Positions 8,460 through 15,861 of a DNA stretch of 22,159 nucleotides are shown here, piece after piece. Every line of letters starts with the position of its first letter. Within the stretch, counting starts at the first letter, position 1. Both the position numbers and the translations under genes were made by a program. Source of the DNA: an uncultured Clostridia bacterium (GTDB lineage: Bacteria > Bacillota > Clostridia > Oscillospirales > Acutalibacteraceae). The notes beneath the pieces were generated by a model. The model was not told where the DNA came from. It ran no database searches and worked only from the letters and a program-made list of their open reading frames with translations. The DNA lies in assembly GCA_937916395.1 (NCBI GenBank), contig CALFTN010000074.1:1-22159 (forward strand), given 5' to 3'.

Positions 8460-10439
8460 TTAAACTATCCTTTTAAATTGCTTTTCGAGGTCACGCTTGC
8501 TTACTTCAACCATAACAGGTCTGCCATGTGGACAGTAACGTATATCGTCACGAGAGAGTAATTCTTCAACAAACTTACGAAGTTCATAATCGGTTGTTGT
8601 GTTACCTGCTTTAATAGCAGCTCTACAAGCCATTGAATGATAAATCCAATCTAATTTTTCAGGCATCACTGTTTTCTGGTTCAGTGAAAGATAACTTGCT
8701 AATTCTGCTGTTATTGAAACTATATCTTCATTTACAAGCTCTGTAGGACAGGCATTAACTTTAACGCATCTGTCACCAAAATCCTCTATATCATAACCTG
8801 CTTTATAAAGCAACTCTTTATTTTCCAGAATTGCATTATATTCATCTGGTGATAAAGTAACTGTAACCGGTACCAAAAGCATTTGCTGGAATGAGGTCTG
8901 CTGTGATTTGAATTTTTCAAATAAAATTCTTTCGTGTGCAGCGTGCTTGTCTATCATAAGCATTTCATTTTCAAGTTCAACGAATATATATGTTTTGAAA
9001 GCTTCGCCTATAATTCTGAAATCAATAGAAGATTTTGGCTCTTGTTTAACAACTATATCTTCTTTAACTTCTGGTTTTTGTGGTTCTTCTATAATTTTAT
9101 TAACTTCTTGCGAAGCAACACTTACTTTATTTATTGAAATATTGAGTTTCTTTTCACTTGGCTTTACATATTCAGTTTCAAGAAAATCAATAGTTTTTTC
9201 TTCGTTTGATTTTAGCGTGAGTGTTGACTTAATTACACTTGGTTTAACTGTTTCTGGTTTTGGAGCAGTTAAGCTTTCTTTTTTTATTTCTAACGGATTT
9301 TTATGTTCTGTTTCACATTTTATTTCTTGCTTTTGTTCAATTTTTATTTCTTTCTTCTCTGAAGCCGGTGCTTCGTTTAATTTTAACTGCTCACCCTTTA
9401 CAGCTTCTTGCATAAATGCCTTTGCAACTGAAAAAGAGGCTTTAGGTCGTGTATCCTGAGTTAAAGCATTAAGAGCACCCTGATAAACTGCATCGAAAAT
9501 TTTCTTCTCCTCAAAAAATCTGACTTCTGTTTTTGCAGGATGCACATTGACATCTACTGCAGAAAAAGGAAGCTTAATGAAAATAACACACGGTGGAAAC
9601 TTGCCAACCATAATTGAATTTTTATAAGCAGTTTCAAGTGCAGTAATACACATAGGGCTTTTAATATATCTGCCGTTTACAAAGAAGTGCTGACCACTTC
9701 TGCTACCCCTGCCACTTGTTGGTTTACCAGTAAAACCAGTAACAGAAATACCATTTGCTTCGTACTCTACCGGTAATAAAGCTTCTGTATATTCTTTTCC
9801 ATACACTGCGTATATAGCTGATTTTAAATTACCATCACCCGGAGTTGAAAAGTTGAGTTTACCATCTCTTATAAACTTAAATGAAATCTGTGGATAAGAA
9901 ACAGCAATCTTTTCTAAAATTGAGGCAATATAGTTACCTTCCTGAACATCCTTCTTCAAAAACTTCATACGTGCAGGAATATTAAAAAATAAATCTCTTA
10001 CTATAAGCGTTGTACCTACAGGACAACCAGCTTCTGTAAGTTCAATTTCTTCACCGCCGAAGATTTTATAAGATGTACCAACTTCTTCACTTTCTGTTCT
10101 TGTAAGAAGTTCAACCTTACTGACTGCAGCTACTGATGCCAATGCCTCACCACGAAATCCGAGAGTACCAATATTATCTAAATCATCTGCTGAATTAATT
10201 TTACTTGTCGCATGGCTTAAAAAGGCTTTTCTTACATCCTCACTCTCAATACCGCAACCATTATCGGTTACTCTTATGTAAGTTTTACCACCGTTTTTAA
10301 TTTCTACAATAACATTTTTTGCACCAGCATCAATTGAATTTTCTAAAAATTCTTTTATTACAGAGGATGGACGTTCTACTACTTCGCCAGCGGCTATTAA
10401 ATCCGCAATATTTTTAGGTAACACATTTATTCGCGCCAC
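8460..10439 (-). CDS. mutL: DNA mismatch repair protein MutL
   Basis: MutL couples mismatch recognition by MutS to strand incision. From the chosen GTG start it has 659 residues. The N-terminal GHKL ATPase shows EFLENSIDAGA (30-40), DNGCGI and GFRGEALAS; the linker (about 330-470) is Lys/Glu-rich and low-complexity. The C-terminal dimerisation and endonuclease domain carries DKHAAHERILFE from residue 497, a DQHA-type metal motif with Lys instead of Gln, plus ACRAAIKAG and CPHGRP. This fits the nicking MutL found in bacteria without MutH. The GTG at 10437-10439 is preceded by AAAGGGGG, and the protein then begins with the usual ARINVLP; the frame could also open at a TTG seven codons earlier, which has no such site. 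It follows mutS by 29 bases. Confidence 0.96.
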   Translation of the reverse strand: MARINVLPKNIADLIAAGEVVERPSSVIKEFLENSIDAGAKNVIVEIKNGGKTYIRVTDNGCGIESEDVRKAFLSHATSKINSADDLDNIGTLGFRGEALASVAAVSKVELLTRTESEEVGTSYKIFGGEEIELTEAGCPVGTTLIVRDLFFNIPARMKFLKKDVQEGNYIASILEKIAVSYPQISFKFIRDGKLNFSTPGDGNLKSAIYAVYGKEYTEALLPVEYEANGISVTGFTGKPTSGRGSRSGQHFFVNGRYIKSPMCITALETAYKNSIMVGKFPPCVIFIKLPFSAVDVNVHPAKTEVRFFEEKKIFDAVYQGALNALTQDTRPKASFSVAKAFMQEAVKGEQLKLNEAPASEKKEIKIEQKQEIKCETEHKNPLEIKKESLTAPKPETVKPSVIKSTLTLKSNEEKTIDFLETEYVKPSEKKLNISINKVSVASQEVNKIIEEPQKPEVKEDIVVKQEPKSSIDFRIIGEAFKTYIFVELENEMLMIDKHAAHERILFEKFKSQQTSFQQMLLVPVTVTLSPDEYNAILENKELLYKAGYDIEDFGDRCVKVNACPTELVNEDIVSITAELASYLSLNQKTVMPEKLDWIYHSMACRAAIKAGNTTTDYELRKFVEELLSRDDIRYCPHGRPVMVEVSKRDLEKQFKRIV

Positions 10440-10447
10440 AGTGAACG

Positions 10448-10455
10448 CCCCCTTT
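10448..10455 (-). promoter_or_regulatory. Ribosome binding site for the GTG start of mutL
   Basis: AAAGGGGG lies eight bases before the GTG at 10437-10439. It lies within the seven-codon stretch following the alternative TTG at 10458-10460, so it cannot serve that start. Confidence 0.75.
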
Positions 10456-10468
10456 CGCAATAATAATT

Positions 10469-13093
10469 TTATATATTTTCAGCTTCTTTCTTAAGCTCAA
10501 AGAGTTTAGTTAACGCTTCAATAGGTGTTAAAGTATTAACATCAATATTCTTTACTTTCTCAATAAAGCTTTCTTTACCACTTGAGCTGAATGAAAGCTG
10601 CATTTCTTCAGGCTCATCTTCGACAATCGGCTTTTTAGGTGCAGAGCCTAAATTAACTCGTTGCTGTTCTTCTAATGTTTTTAAAATAACCTTTGCATTT
10701 TCAACAACAGTTTTTGGGATACCAGCTAATTTTGCAACCTCAACACCATAGCTACCATCAGCTGCACCTTTAACAATTCTTCTTAAGAAGGTAATATCGT
10801 CGCCACGTTTTTTTACTGATGTGTTGTAGTTTTTTACACCATCAACTGTATTTTCAAGCTCTGTTAATTCATGATAGTGCGTTGCAAAAAGAGTTTTTGC
10901 ACCAATTTTCTTTTTATCTGCTGTGTACTCCAACACAGCCCTTGCAATACTCATACCATCAAAAGTAGAAGTACCACGACCAATTTCGTCAAACACAATA
11001 AGACTTTTTGATGTTGCATTTTTAAGAATATCTGCAACCTCTGTCATTTCAAGCATAAATGTTGACTGACCTTGTGATAAATCATCAGATGCACCAACTC
11101 TTGTAAATATTTTATCTACAATACCGATTTTAGCACTTGAAGCAGGAACAAAGCTACCTATCTGTGCCATAAGCACAATTAAAGCAACCTGTCGCATATA
11201 TGTAGATTTACCAGCCATATTAGGACCAGTAATAATCGCACTCCTATAATCTCCACAATCCAAATGAGTATCATTAGGAACGAATGGAGCACCACCCAAC
11301 ATAAGCTCAACCACAGGATGTCTTCCATCTTTTATAATAACATCGTCTGATGTATCAACTGTTGGTCTTATATAGTTATTCGTAACTGCTGTATAAGCTA
11401 AAGAGCAGAGAACGTCGAGTCTTGCAACTGCTTTACCTGTTACACGTACCCTTTCTAATTCATCAGCAATTTTTGAGCGTATTTGTGAGAACAATTCAAA
11501 CTCAATTCTCACAATTCTTTCTTGTGCACCCAAAACCTTTGATTCAAGCTCTTTTAACTCTTGTGTAATATATCTTTCGCAATTTGCGAGAGTTTGTTTT
11601 CTTATATAATGCTCTGGAACTAAATCTTTAAATGAGTTAGTAACCTCTATATAATATCCGAATACTCGGTTATAGCCTATTTTAAGTTTTTTAATACCTG
11701 TTTTCTCTTGCTCTGATTGTTCAACAGCAGTTAAATAGCCTTTGCCGTTTGAAACAATATCATGAAGAGAATCAAGCTCTTCGTTGTATCCGGGTCTTAT
11801 CATACCACCCTCTCTTACTGTGAGTGGTGGTTCATCAACTATTGAAGCATTTATGAGTGAATTAATATCTTCTAATAAATCAATTTCATCATAAATTTCA
11901 CAAAGCATTTTTGATTTAACATCTTTTAAAGATGACTTAATACCTTGTAATTTATCAATAGTAAGGCTTAATGTTCGAAGCTCTTTTGCATTTGCTGTGC
12001 CGTAAACGATACGTGTCATAATTCTTTCTAAATCATACATATCTGAAAGAAGTGACATTTCTGTATCTAAAAGAATTGTGTCGTTAAAAAGTTCTTCCAC
12101 GGCATTTTGCCTTGCAGAAATTAATGAGTAGCTGAGCAATGGTTGCTCTACCCAATTTCTTATAAGCCTTTTACCCATTGCAGTTTTGGTGTGGTCTAAA
12201 ACCCACAAAAGACTGCCTTTTTTCTCACGACGGATTTGTGTTTCAGTTAACTCTAAATTTCTTCTTGCAGTTAAATCAAGACTTAAAAATTTATCAGCAC
12301 CGAAAAACTCAACATCGTTTATATTTTCTAATTTTGTTTTTTGTGCATTCTCTAAATAATTGAGTGCCGAACCGAATGCTAAAAGTAAAGCGTTATTTCT
12401 GTTAAATTCCTGAAAATCTTCTGAATTTTCATTTATATGAGAAACGACCTTTTCTCTGCAGATTGCTTCGTCATAATCACTTTCGCTTAACACTTGTGTT
12501 CTTGCAGAAAGTCTGTCATTTAAAAATTTCGTTACTTCTTTAATTGAAGAAGCATATTTGTTAAGGAGCACTTCACTTGGATTAAAGCAACCGAGCTGAT
12601 TCATAAGACGAGCTGCATCTGAACTGTCACTAAATGAATCAAGATGAACTTCACCGGTTGATACATCTACAAACGCTGCTCCGCAGGATTTGTCTGTAAT
12701 ATAAACAGATGCTAAGAAGTTATTTTTGCCTTCGTCGAGCATACTACTTTCGATAACAGTACCGGGTGTTACAATTCTTACAACATCTCTTTTAACAATA
12801 CCCTTTGCTTGTGAAGGGTCTTCAACCTGTTCACAAATAGCTACCTTATAGCCACGTGACACAAGCTTCGCTATGTAACTGTCAGCGCTGTGGAAAGGCA
12901 CACCACACATTGGTGCCCTTTCCTCCTGACCACAGTCTCTACCAGTAAGGACCAATTCAAGCTCTTTAGATGCTATTTTTGCATCTTCAAAGAACATTTC
13001 ATAGAAATCGCCTAACCTGAAAAACAACAAAGTATCAGCATAATTCTGTTTTATCTGAAAATATTGCTCCATCATCGGAGAAAGACCTGCCAT
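10469..13093 (-). CDS. mutS: DNA mismatch repair protein MutS
   Basis: MutS recognises mispaired and looped bases and passes an ATP-dependent signal to MutL. From the ATG at 13091-13093 it has 874 residues, the normal length. Domain I contains GDFYEMFF, where Phe30 and Glu32 form the mismatch-reading Phe-x-Glu pair. The ATPase domain has Walker A GPNMAGKST (623-631), STFMLEMTE, and Walker B with IVFDEIGRGTST (Asp702, Glu703), then TLFATHYHEL. The track of the frame opens four codons earlier at a TTG, but GAGGTG at 13098-13103 sits just before the ATG and MAGLSPMMEQY is a typical MutS start. It follows the YlbF/YmcA-family gene by 37 bases and precedes mutL. Confidence 0.97.
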   Translation of the reverse strand: MAGLSPMMEQYFQIKQNYADTLLFFRLGDFYEMFFEDAKIASKELELVLTGRDCGQEERAPMCGVPFHSADSYIAKLVSRGYKVAICEQVEDPSQAKGIVKRDVVRIVTPGTVIESSMLDEGKNNFLASVYITDKSCGAAFVDVSTGEVHLDSFSDSSDAARLMNQLGCFNPSEVLLNKYASSIKEVTKFLNDRLSARTQVLSESDYDEAICREKVVSHINENSEDFQEFNRNNALLLAFGSALNYLENAQKTKLENINDVEFFGADKFLSLDLTARRNLELTETQIRREKKGSLLWVLDHTKTAMGKRLIRNWVEQPLLSYSLISARQNAVEELFNDTILLDTEMSLLSDMYDLERIMTRIVYGTANAKELRTLSLTIDKLQGIKSSLKDVKSKMLCEIYDEIDLLEDINSLINASIVDEPPLTVREGGMIRPGYNEELDSLHDIVSNGKGYLTAVEQSEQEKTGIKKLKIGYNRVFGYYIEVTNSFKDLVPEHYIRKQTLANCERYITQELKELESKVLGAQERIVRIEFELFSQIRSKIADELERVRVTGKAVARLDVLCSLAYTAVTNNYIRPTVDTSDDVIIKDGRHPVVELMLGGAPFVPNDTHLDCGDYRSAIITGPNMAGKSTYMRQVALIVLMAQIGSFVPASSAKIGIVDKIFTRVGASDDLSQGQSTFMLEMTEVADILKNATSKSLIVFDEIGRGTSTFDGMSIARAVLEYTADKKKIGAKTLFATHYHELTELENTVDGVKNYNTSVKKRGDDITFLRRIVKGAADGSYGVEVAKLAGIPKTVVENAKVILKTLEEQQRVNLGSAPKKPIVEDEPEEMQLSFSSSGKESFIEKVKNIDVNTLTPIEALTKLFELKKEAENI

Positions 13094-13097
13094 AGTA

Positions 13098-13103
13098 CAC
13101 CTC
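13098..13103 (-). promoter_or_regulatory. Ribosome binding site fixing the mutS ATG start
   Basis: GAGGTG, four bases before the ATG at 13091-13093, overlaps the alternative TTG at 13103-13105 and so favours the ATG. Confidence 0.7.
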
Positions 13104-13130
13104 AACGCTTAAATTCTTTGAATTCTCAAA

Positions 13131-13544
13131 TTAGTGGCAACCGCCGCAGCTTTCACAGCTACCGCCACAAGAATGTTCGTGAGCTGGTTCGCAAGTTGCT
13201 GGGTCTTGTCCATCAATGCAAAGAGCAAGAATTCCCATAATTTCGTTCATCATATCGTCAATAGCAGTTTTTGCCGCTTCAAACTTAACCATGTTGCCGT
13301 TAAGCATTACTGAACGATAAAGCTCTTCAAACTCTTTGCCGTATTGTTCCATCTTGCTTTCGTCTGCTTCTTCACCTTTTGAAGCCTCTTGTTGATAATT
13401 CATCTGAACAAGGTTGATTTTACCGATAAGGTCGTTTAATTCCTTGTCATTGTCATTTGCTTTTTTAGCTTCATCAAAAGCCTTGTAGCGTTCGTCAGCT
13501 TGAATAGCTGCACCTAATTGTCTTGTAATTTCGATAACACTCAT
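13131..13544 (-). CDS. YlbF/YmcA-family protein with cysteine-rich C-terminus
   Basis: This 137-residue protein fits the helical YlbF/YmcA family (residues about 1-108), whose Bacillus members form the Y-complex with YaaT that directs RNase Y to certain mRNAs and carries iron-sulfur clusters. The last 30 residues are rich in possible metal ligands: cysteines at 109, 118, 126, 130, 133 and 136 and histidines at 122, 124 and 137. Its place between miaB and mutS matches Bacillus, where ymcA follows miaB and lies close to mutS-mutL. I cannot tell whether it is the YmcA or YlbF counterpart. The start has AAAGGAAG upstream. The gap before it holds the GC-rich repeat. Confidence 0.82.
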   Translation of the reverse strand: MSVIEITRQLGAAIQADERYKAFDEAKKANDNDKELNDLIGKINLVQMNYQQEASKGEEADESKMEQYGKEFEELYRSVMLNGNMVKFEAAKTAIDDMMNEIMGILALCIDGQDPATCEPAHEHSCGGSCESCGGCH

Positions 13545-13576
13545 TGTTATACTTCCTTTCTTTTATAAAAAATTTC

Positions 13577-13591
13577 ACAATGAAACATTGT
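13577..13591. repeat. Short inverted repeat upstream of the YlbF/YmcA gene
   Basis: ACAATG AAA CATTGT is a perfect six-base inverted repeat around three bases, about 33 bases before the start codon at 13544. It could be a small hairpin or a protein site. It is short enough in AT-rich DNA to be chance. Confidence 0.35.
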
Positions 13592-13610
13592 TTATAAGGT
13601 TAAAATTTTA

Positions 13611-13677
13611 GGCTTACGCCAGAACTCTCCACCACGCTTACGCGCGGTCCCCCTCTCTTCGCAAGAGAGGTTGTCAC
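13611..13677. repeat. GC-rich multi-hairpin element, probable dispersed repeat
   Basis: About 39 of the 63 bases from 13611 to 13673 are G or C, far above the AT-rich surroundings. The element holds small GTAA-type hairpins (GGCTTACGCC at 13611-13620; CGCTTACGCG at 13635-13644) and a perfect hairpin at 13652-13670 with an eight-base stem and a three-base loop. The large hairpin has no T-run after it in the direction of miaB transcription, so it is a poor terminator. Composition and stacked palindromes resemble the small non-coding interspersed repeats common in gut Clostridia; that is inference, as only one copy is in this window. It abuts and probably supplies the miaB stop codon at 13674-13676. 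Confidence 0.65.
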
Positions 13678-14897
13678 TCTTTAGTAAGTTCTTCCTGGAC
13701 TTTTAAAAGCTCCATAAACCATTTTGTTTTTTCTTCTTTTGAAATTGGGTCAGGGAAAGATGCGGCTTTAGTACCTTTGCGTTTAGAATAAATAAACGTA
13801 AACATTGAACCGTATTTTACTTCTTTAACAAGAGATACTGTATCTAAAAACTCTTCATAGGTTTCGCCCGGAAAGCCTACAATAATATCGGTTGTAATAT
13901 CTACACCCGGAATTCTTTCCTTAGCGTAATTCACCAGTTCTAAATAATGCTCTCTTGTATATTTCCTGTTCATTTCTTTCAATATTCTATTATTACCAGA
14001 CTGAACAGGTAAATGAAGATGACCACAAAAATGTTTTGCAGAAGCTAAAACATCAATAAGCTCTTTTGTGCAATCTTTGGGGTGAGAAGTCATAAAATCG
14101 AATGTATAATCACCTTCGATTTCATCAAGTCTTCTTACAAGCTCAGAAAAGTTAATACCATTTTCGAGACTCTTGCCGTAAGAATTAACATTCTGACCTA
14201 AAAGAGTTATTTTTTTGTAGCCTTCATTTATTAAGCCCTCTGCTTCTTTTAAAACGACCTCTGGTTCACGGCTTCGTTCTCTGCCCCTTACATAAGGCAC
14301 AACGCAATATGAACAGTAATTATCACAACCATACATAATAGGAAGCCATGCATTTTCGCCACTATCACGCTCATTTGGCATACCTTCAGCAATTACGCCA
14401 TCACATTCTTCAACAGAGAAAACTCTCTTCTTGGTTTTGAATACTTTGAAAAGCAATTCTGGTAATTTATGAAGAGCATGTGTACCGAAAACAAGGTTTA
14501 CATAAGGGTAACTGTTTTTGATTTTTTCAGCAATATGTTCTTGTTGCATCATACAACCACAAAGACCAATGACAAGATTTTTATTATTCTTTTTTAAAGT
14601 CTTTAATGCACCGACATTACCAAAAACTCTGTCTTCAGCATGTTCACGGATTGCACAGGTGTTGTAAATTATAATATCAGCTTCATTAAGAGTTTCGGTA
14701 AGCGAATACCCCATTTCTACCAGCTGACCTTTAATGTGCTCACTGTCAGCAACATTACCCTGACAGCCGTATGTGTGAACAAATGCTTTGGGTGTTTCAC
14801 CCTGAAATCTTGATTTAACAATATTTTTTACTTTTTTCTTAAATTCATTTTGCTCCGTCATTTCTTCTGCGGATATAAAAAACTTGTTTTCCTGCAA
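13674..14897 (-). CDS. miaB: tRNA ms2i6A37 methylthiotransferase lacking the TRAM domain
   Basis: MiaB is a radical-SAM enzyme that adds a methylthio group to i6A37 in tRNA. The 407-residue protein has the N-terminal UPF0004 domain with Cys45, Cys81 and Cys115, which hold one iron-sulfur cluster, and the radical-SAM motif at Cys191, Cys195 and Cys198. Homologues run to about 440-510 residues and end in a TRAM RNA-binding domain; this one stops after LLKVQEELTKE, just where TRAM should begin, beside a GC-rich repeat. The frame opens with TTG at 14895-14897, with AAAGG about 12 bases upstream; an ATG at 14859-14861 is the alternative. MiaA is encoded at 7512-8456. Whether the shortened enzyme works is unknown. 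Confidence 0.92.
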   Translation of the reverse strand: MQENKFFISAEEMTEQNEFKKKVKNIVKSRFQGETPKAFVHTYGCQGNVADSEHIKGQLVEMGYSLTETLNEADIIIYNTCAIREHAEDRVFGNVGALKTLKKNNKNLVIGLCGCMMQQEHIAEKIKNSYPYVNLVFGTHALHKLPELLFKVFKTKKRVFSVEECDGVIAEGMPNERDSGENAWLPIMYGCDNYCSYCVVPYVRGRERSREPEVVLKEAEGLINEGYKKITLLGQNVNSYGKSLENGINFSELVRRLDEIEGDYTFDFMTSHPKDCTKELIDVLASAKHFCGHLHLPVQSGNNRILKEMNRKYTREHYLELVNYAKERIPGVDITTDIIVGFPGETYEEFLDTVSLVKEVKYGSMFTFIYSKRKGTKAASFPDPISKEEKTKWFMELLKVQEELTKE

Positions 14898-14913
14898 ATT
14901 ATTTAACTACCTT

Positions 14914-15846
14914 TCAGAATGATGCTGTATTAAGGAAGCCTAAAATATCAAGGTAAACCTTTTCGTTATCATCCTCGTTTAAAATTTCGTGACGCATATT
15001 TGGGTAAATAATCACTTCTGGCTCATGACCGTAAGCAATTAAACTATCAGCACAAGCTATAGGACCTTTACCACCCATACCTATAGGGTCATCTGCACCA
15101 GATATAATGAGTATCGGAAGCCCAACCTTTACTGATGCAGGCCACAATCTGTCACTAGCAAGAAGTGCAATAGAACCTAAATCTCTCATACCAGCAAGAG
15201 TAAGCTCAATTCCACAAAGCGGGTCATTTTTATAATCTTCTACATTCTTCTTGTTATAGCTTAACCAATCCAAATCTGAATTTCGGTCTTTGATGCCTAA
15301 AGAAGAAACTTTATTTAACGCACCACCCATAATTGCATTACGGGTTCTTGTACCAATTTTTTCAGTCAAATCTCTTAACGAACCAATTGCAAACTCAAGG
15401 CCCTGAGGTGCCTGACCTGTTCCACAAATAATAAGACCAGATAAATCTTCTGAGAAAGTACCTGCATAAACTCTTGCACAGAATGAACCCATACTGTGAC
15501 CGAATAAATAATACTTCAAATCAGGGTAACGCTTGTGCATTATGTTGTAAAGAATGTGCATATCATCAACAAAACGTCTGAAACCATCCACTTCTGCTGT
15601 AAAGCCTAAATCTTCGGGACAGTTAACAGATTTACCATGACCGATATGGTCATTACCACAAACTATGTAACCACGTTCTGCCAAAAATCTTGCAAAATGG
15701 TCATAACGGTCAATATGCTCGCTGACACCATGTGCAATCTGAAAAACACCAATGTGCTCTACTTCATCATCAAGCCAAATTAATGCTCTTATTTTGTTAA
15801 CACCTGTTGAAGAATTATAGTAAGCTTCCTTTTTTATAATTGCCAT
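14914..15846 (-). CDS. Alpha/beta hydrolase, lysophospholipase/monoglyceride lipase-like
   Basis: This 310-residue protein belongs to the Hydrolase_4 (serine aminopeptidase S33-like) group of alpha/beta hydrolases, many of which cleave monoacylglycerols or lysophospholipids. The oxyanion-type HGVSEH is at 39-44, the nucleophile motif GHSMGS places Ser118, the acid is probably Asp253 in GADDPIG, and the base is His286 in MRHEILNE. The triad is complete. There is no signal peptide, so it should act in the cytoplasm. The substrate cannot be read from sequence. It lies 15 bases after the secreted transglutaminase-like gene and 16 before the miaB TTG; AAGGGG lies upstream of its ATG. Confidence 0.9.
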   Translation of the reverse strand: MAIIKKEAYYNSSTGVNKIRALIWLDDEVEHIGVFQIAHGVSEHIDRYDHFARFLAERGYIVCGNDHIGHGKSVNCPEDLGFTAEVDGFRRFVDDMHILYNIMHKRYPDLKYYLFGHSMGSFCARVYAGTFSEDLSGLIICGTGQAPQGLEFAIGSLRDLTEKIGTRTRNAIMGGALNKVSSLGIKDRNSDLDWLSYNKKNVEDYKNDPLCGIELTLAGMRDLGSIALLASDRLWPASVKVGLPILIISGADDPIGMGGKGPIACADSLIAYGHEPEVIIYPNMRHEILNEDDNEKVYLDILGFLNTASF

Positions 15847-15861
15847 TGTTGTTTACCCCTT

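Noticed and set aside
8908..9459. A 183-codon plus-strand open frame opposite mutL
   Set aside because: It lies antisense to the low-complexity Lys/Glu-rich linker of MutL, gives a Ser/Phe-rich translation with no recognisable domain, and has no clear ribosome binding site.
13652..13670. Rho-independent terminator for miaB
   Set aside because: The stem is perfect, but on the minus strand it is followed by GGGGACC rather than a T-run, and the surrounding palindromes fit a repeat better.
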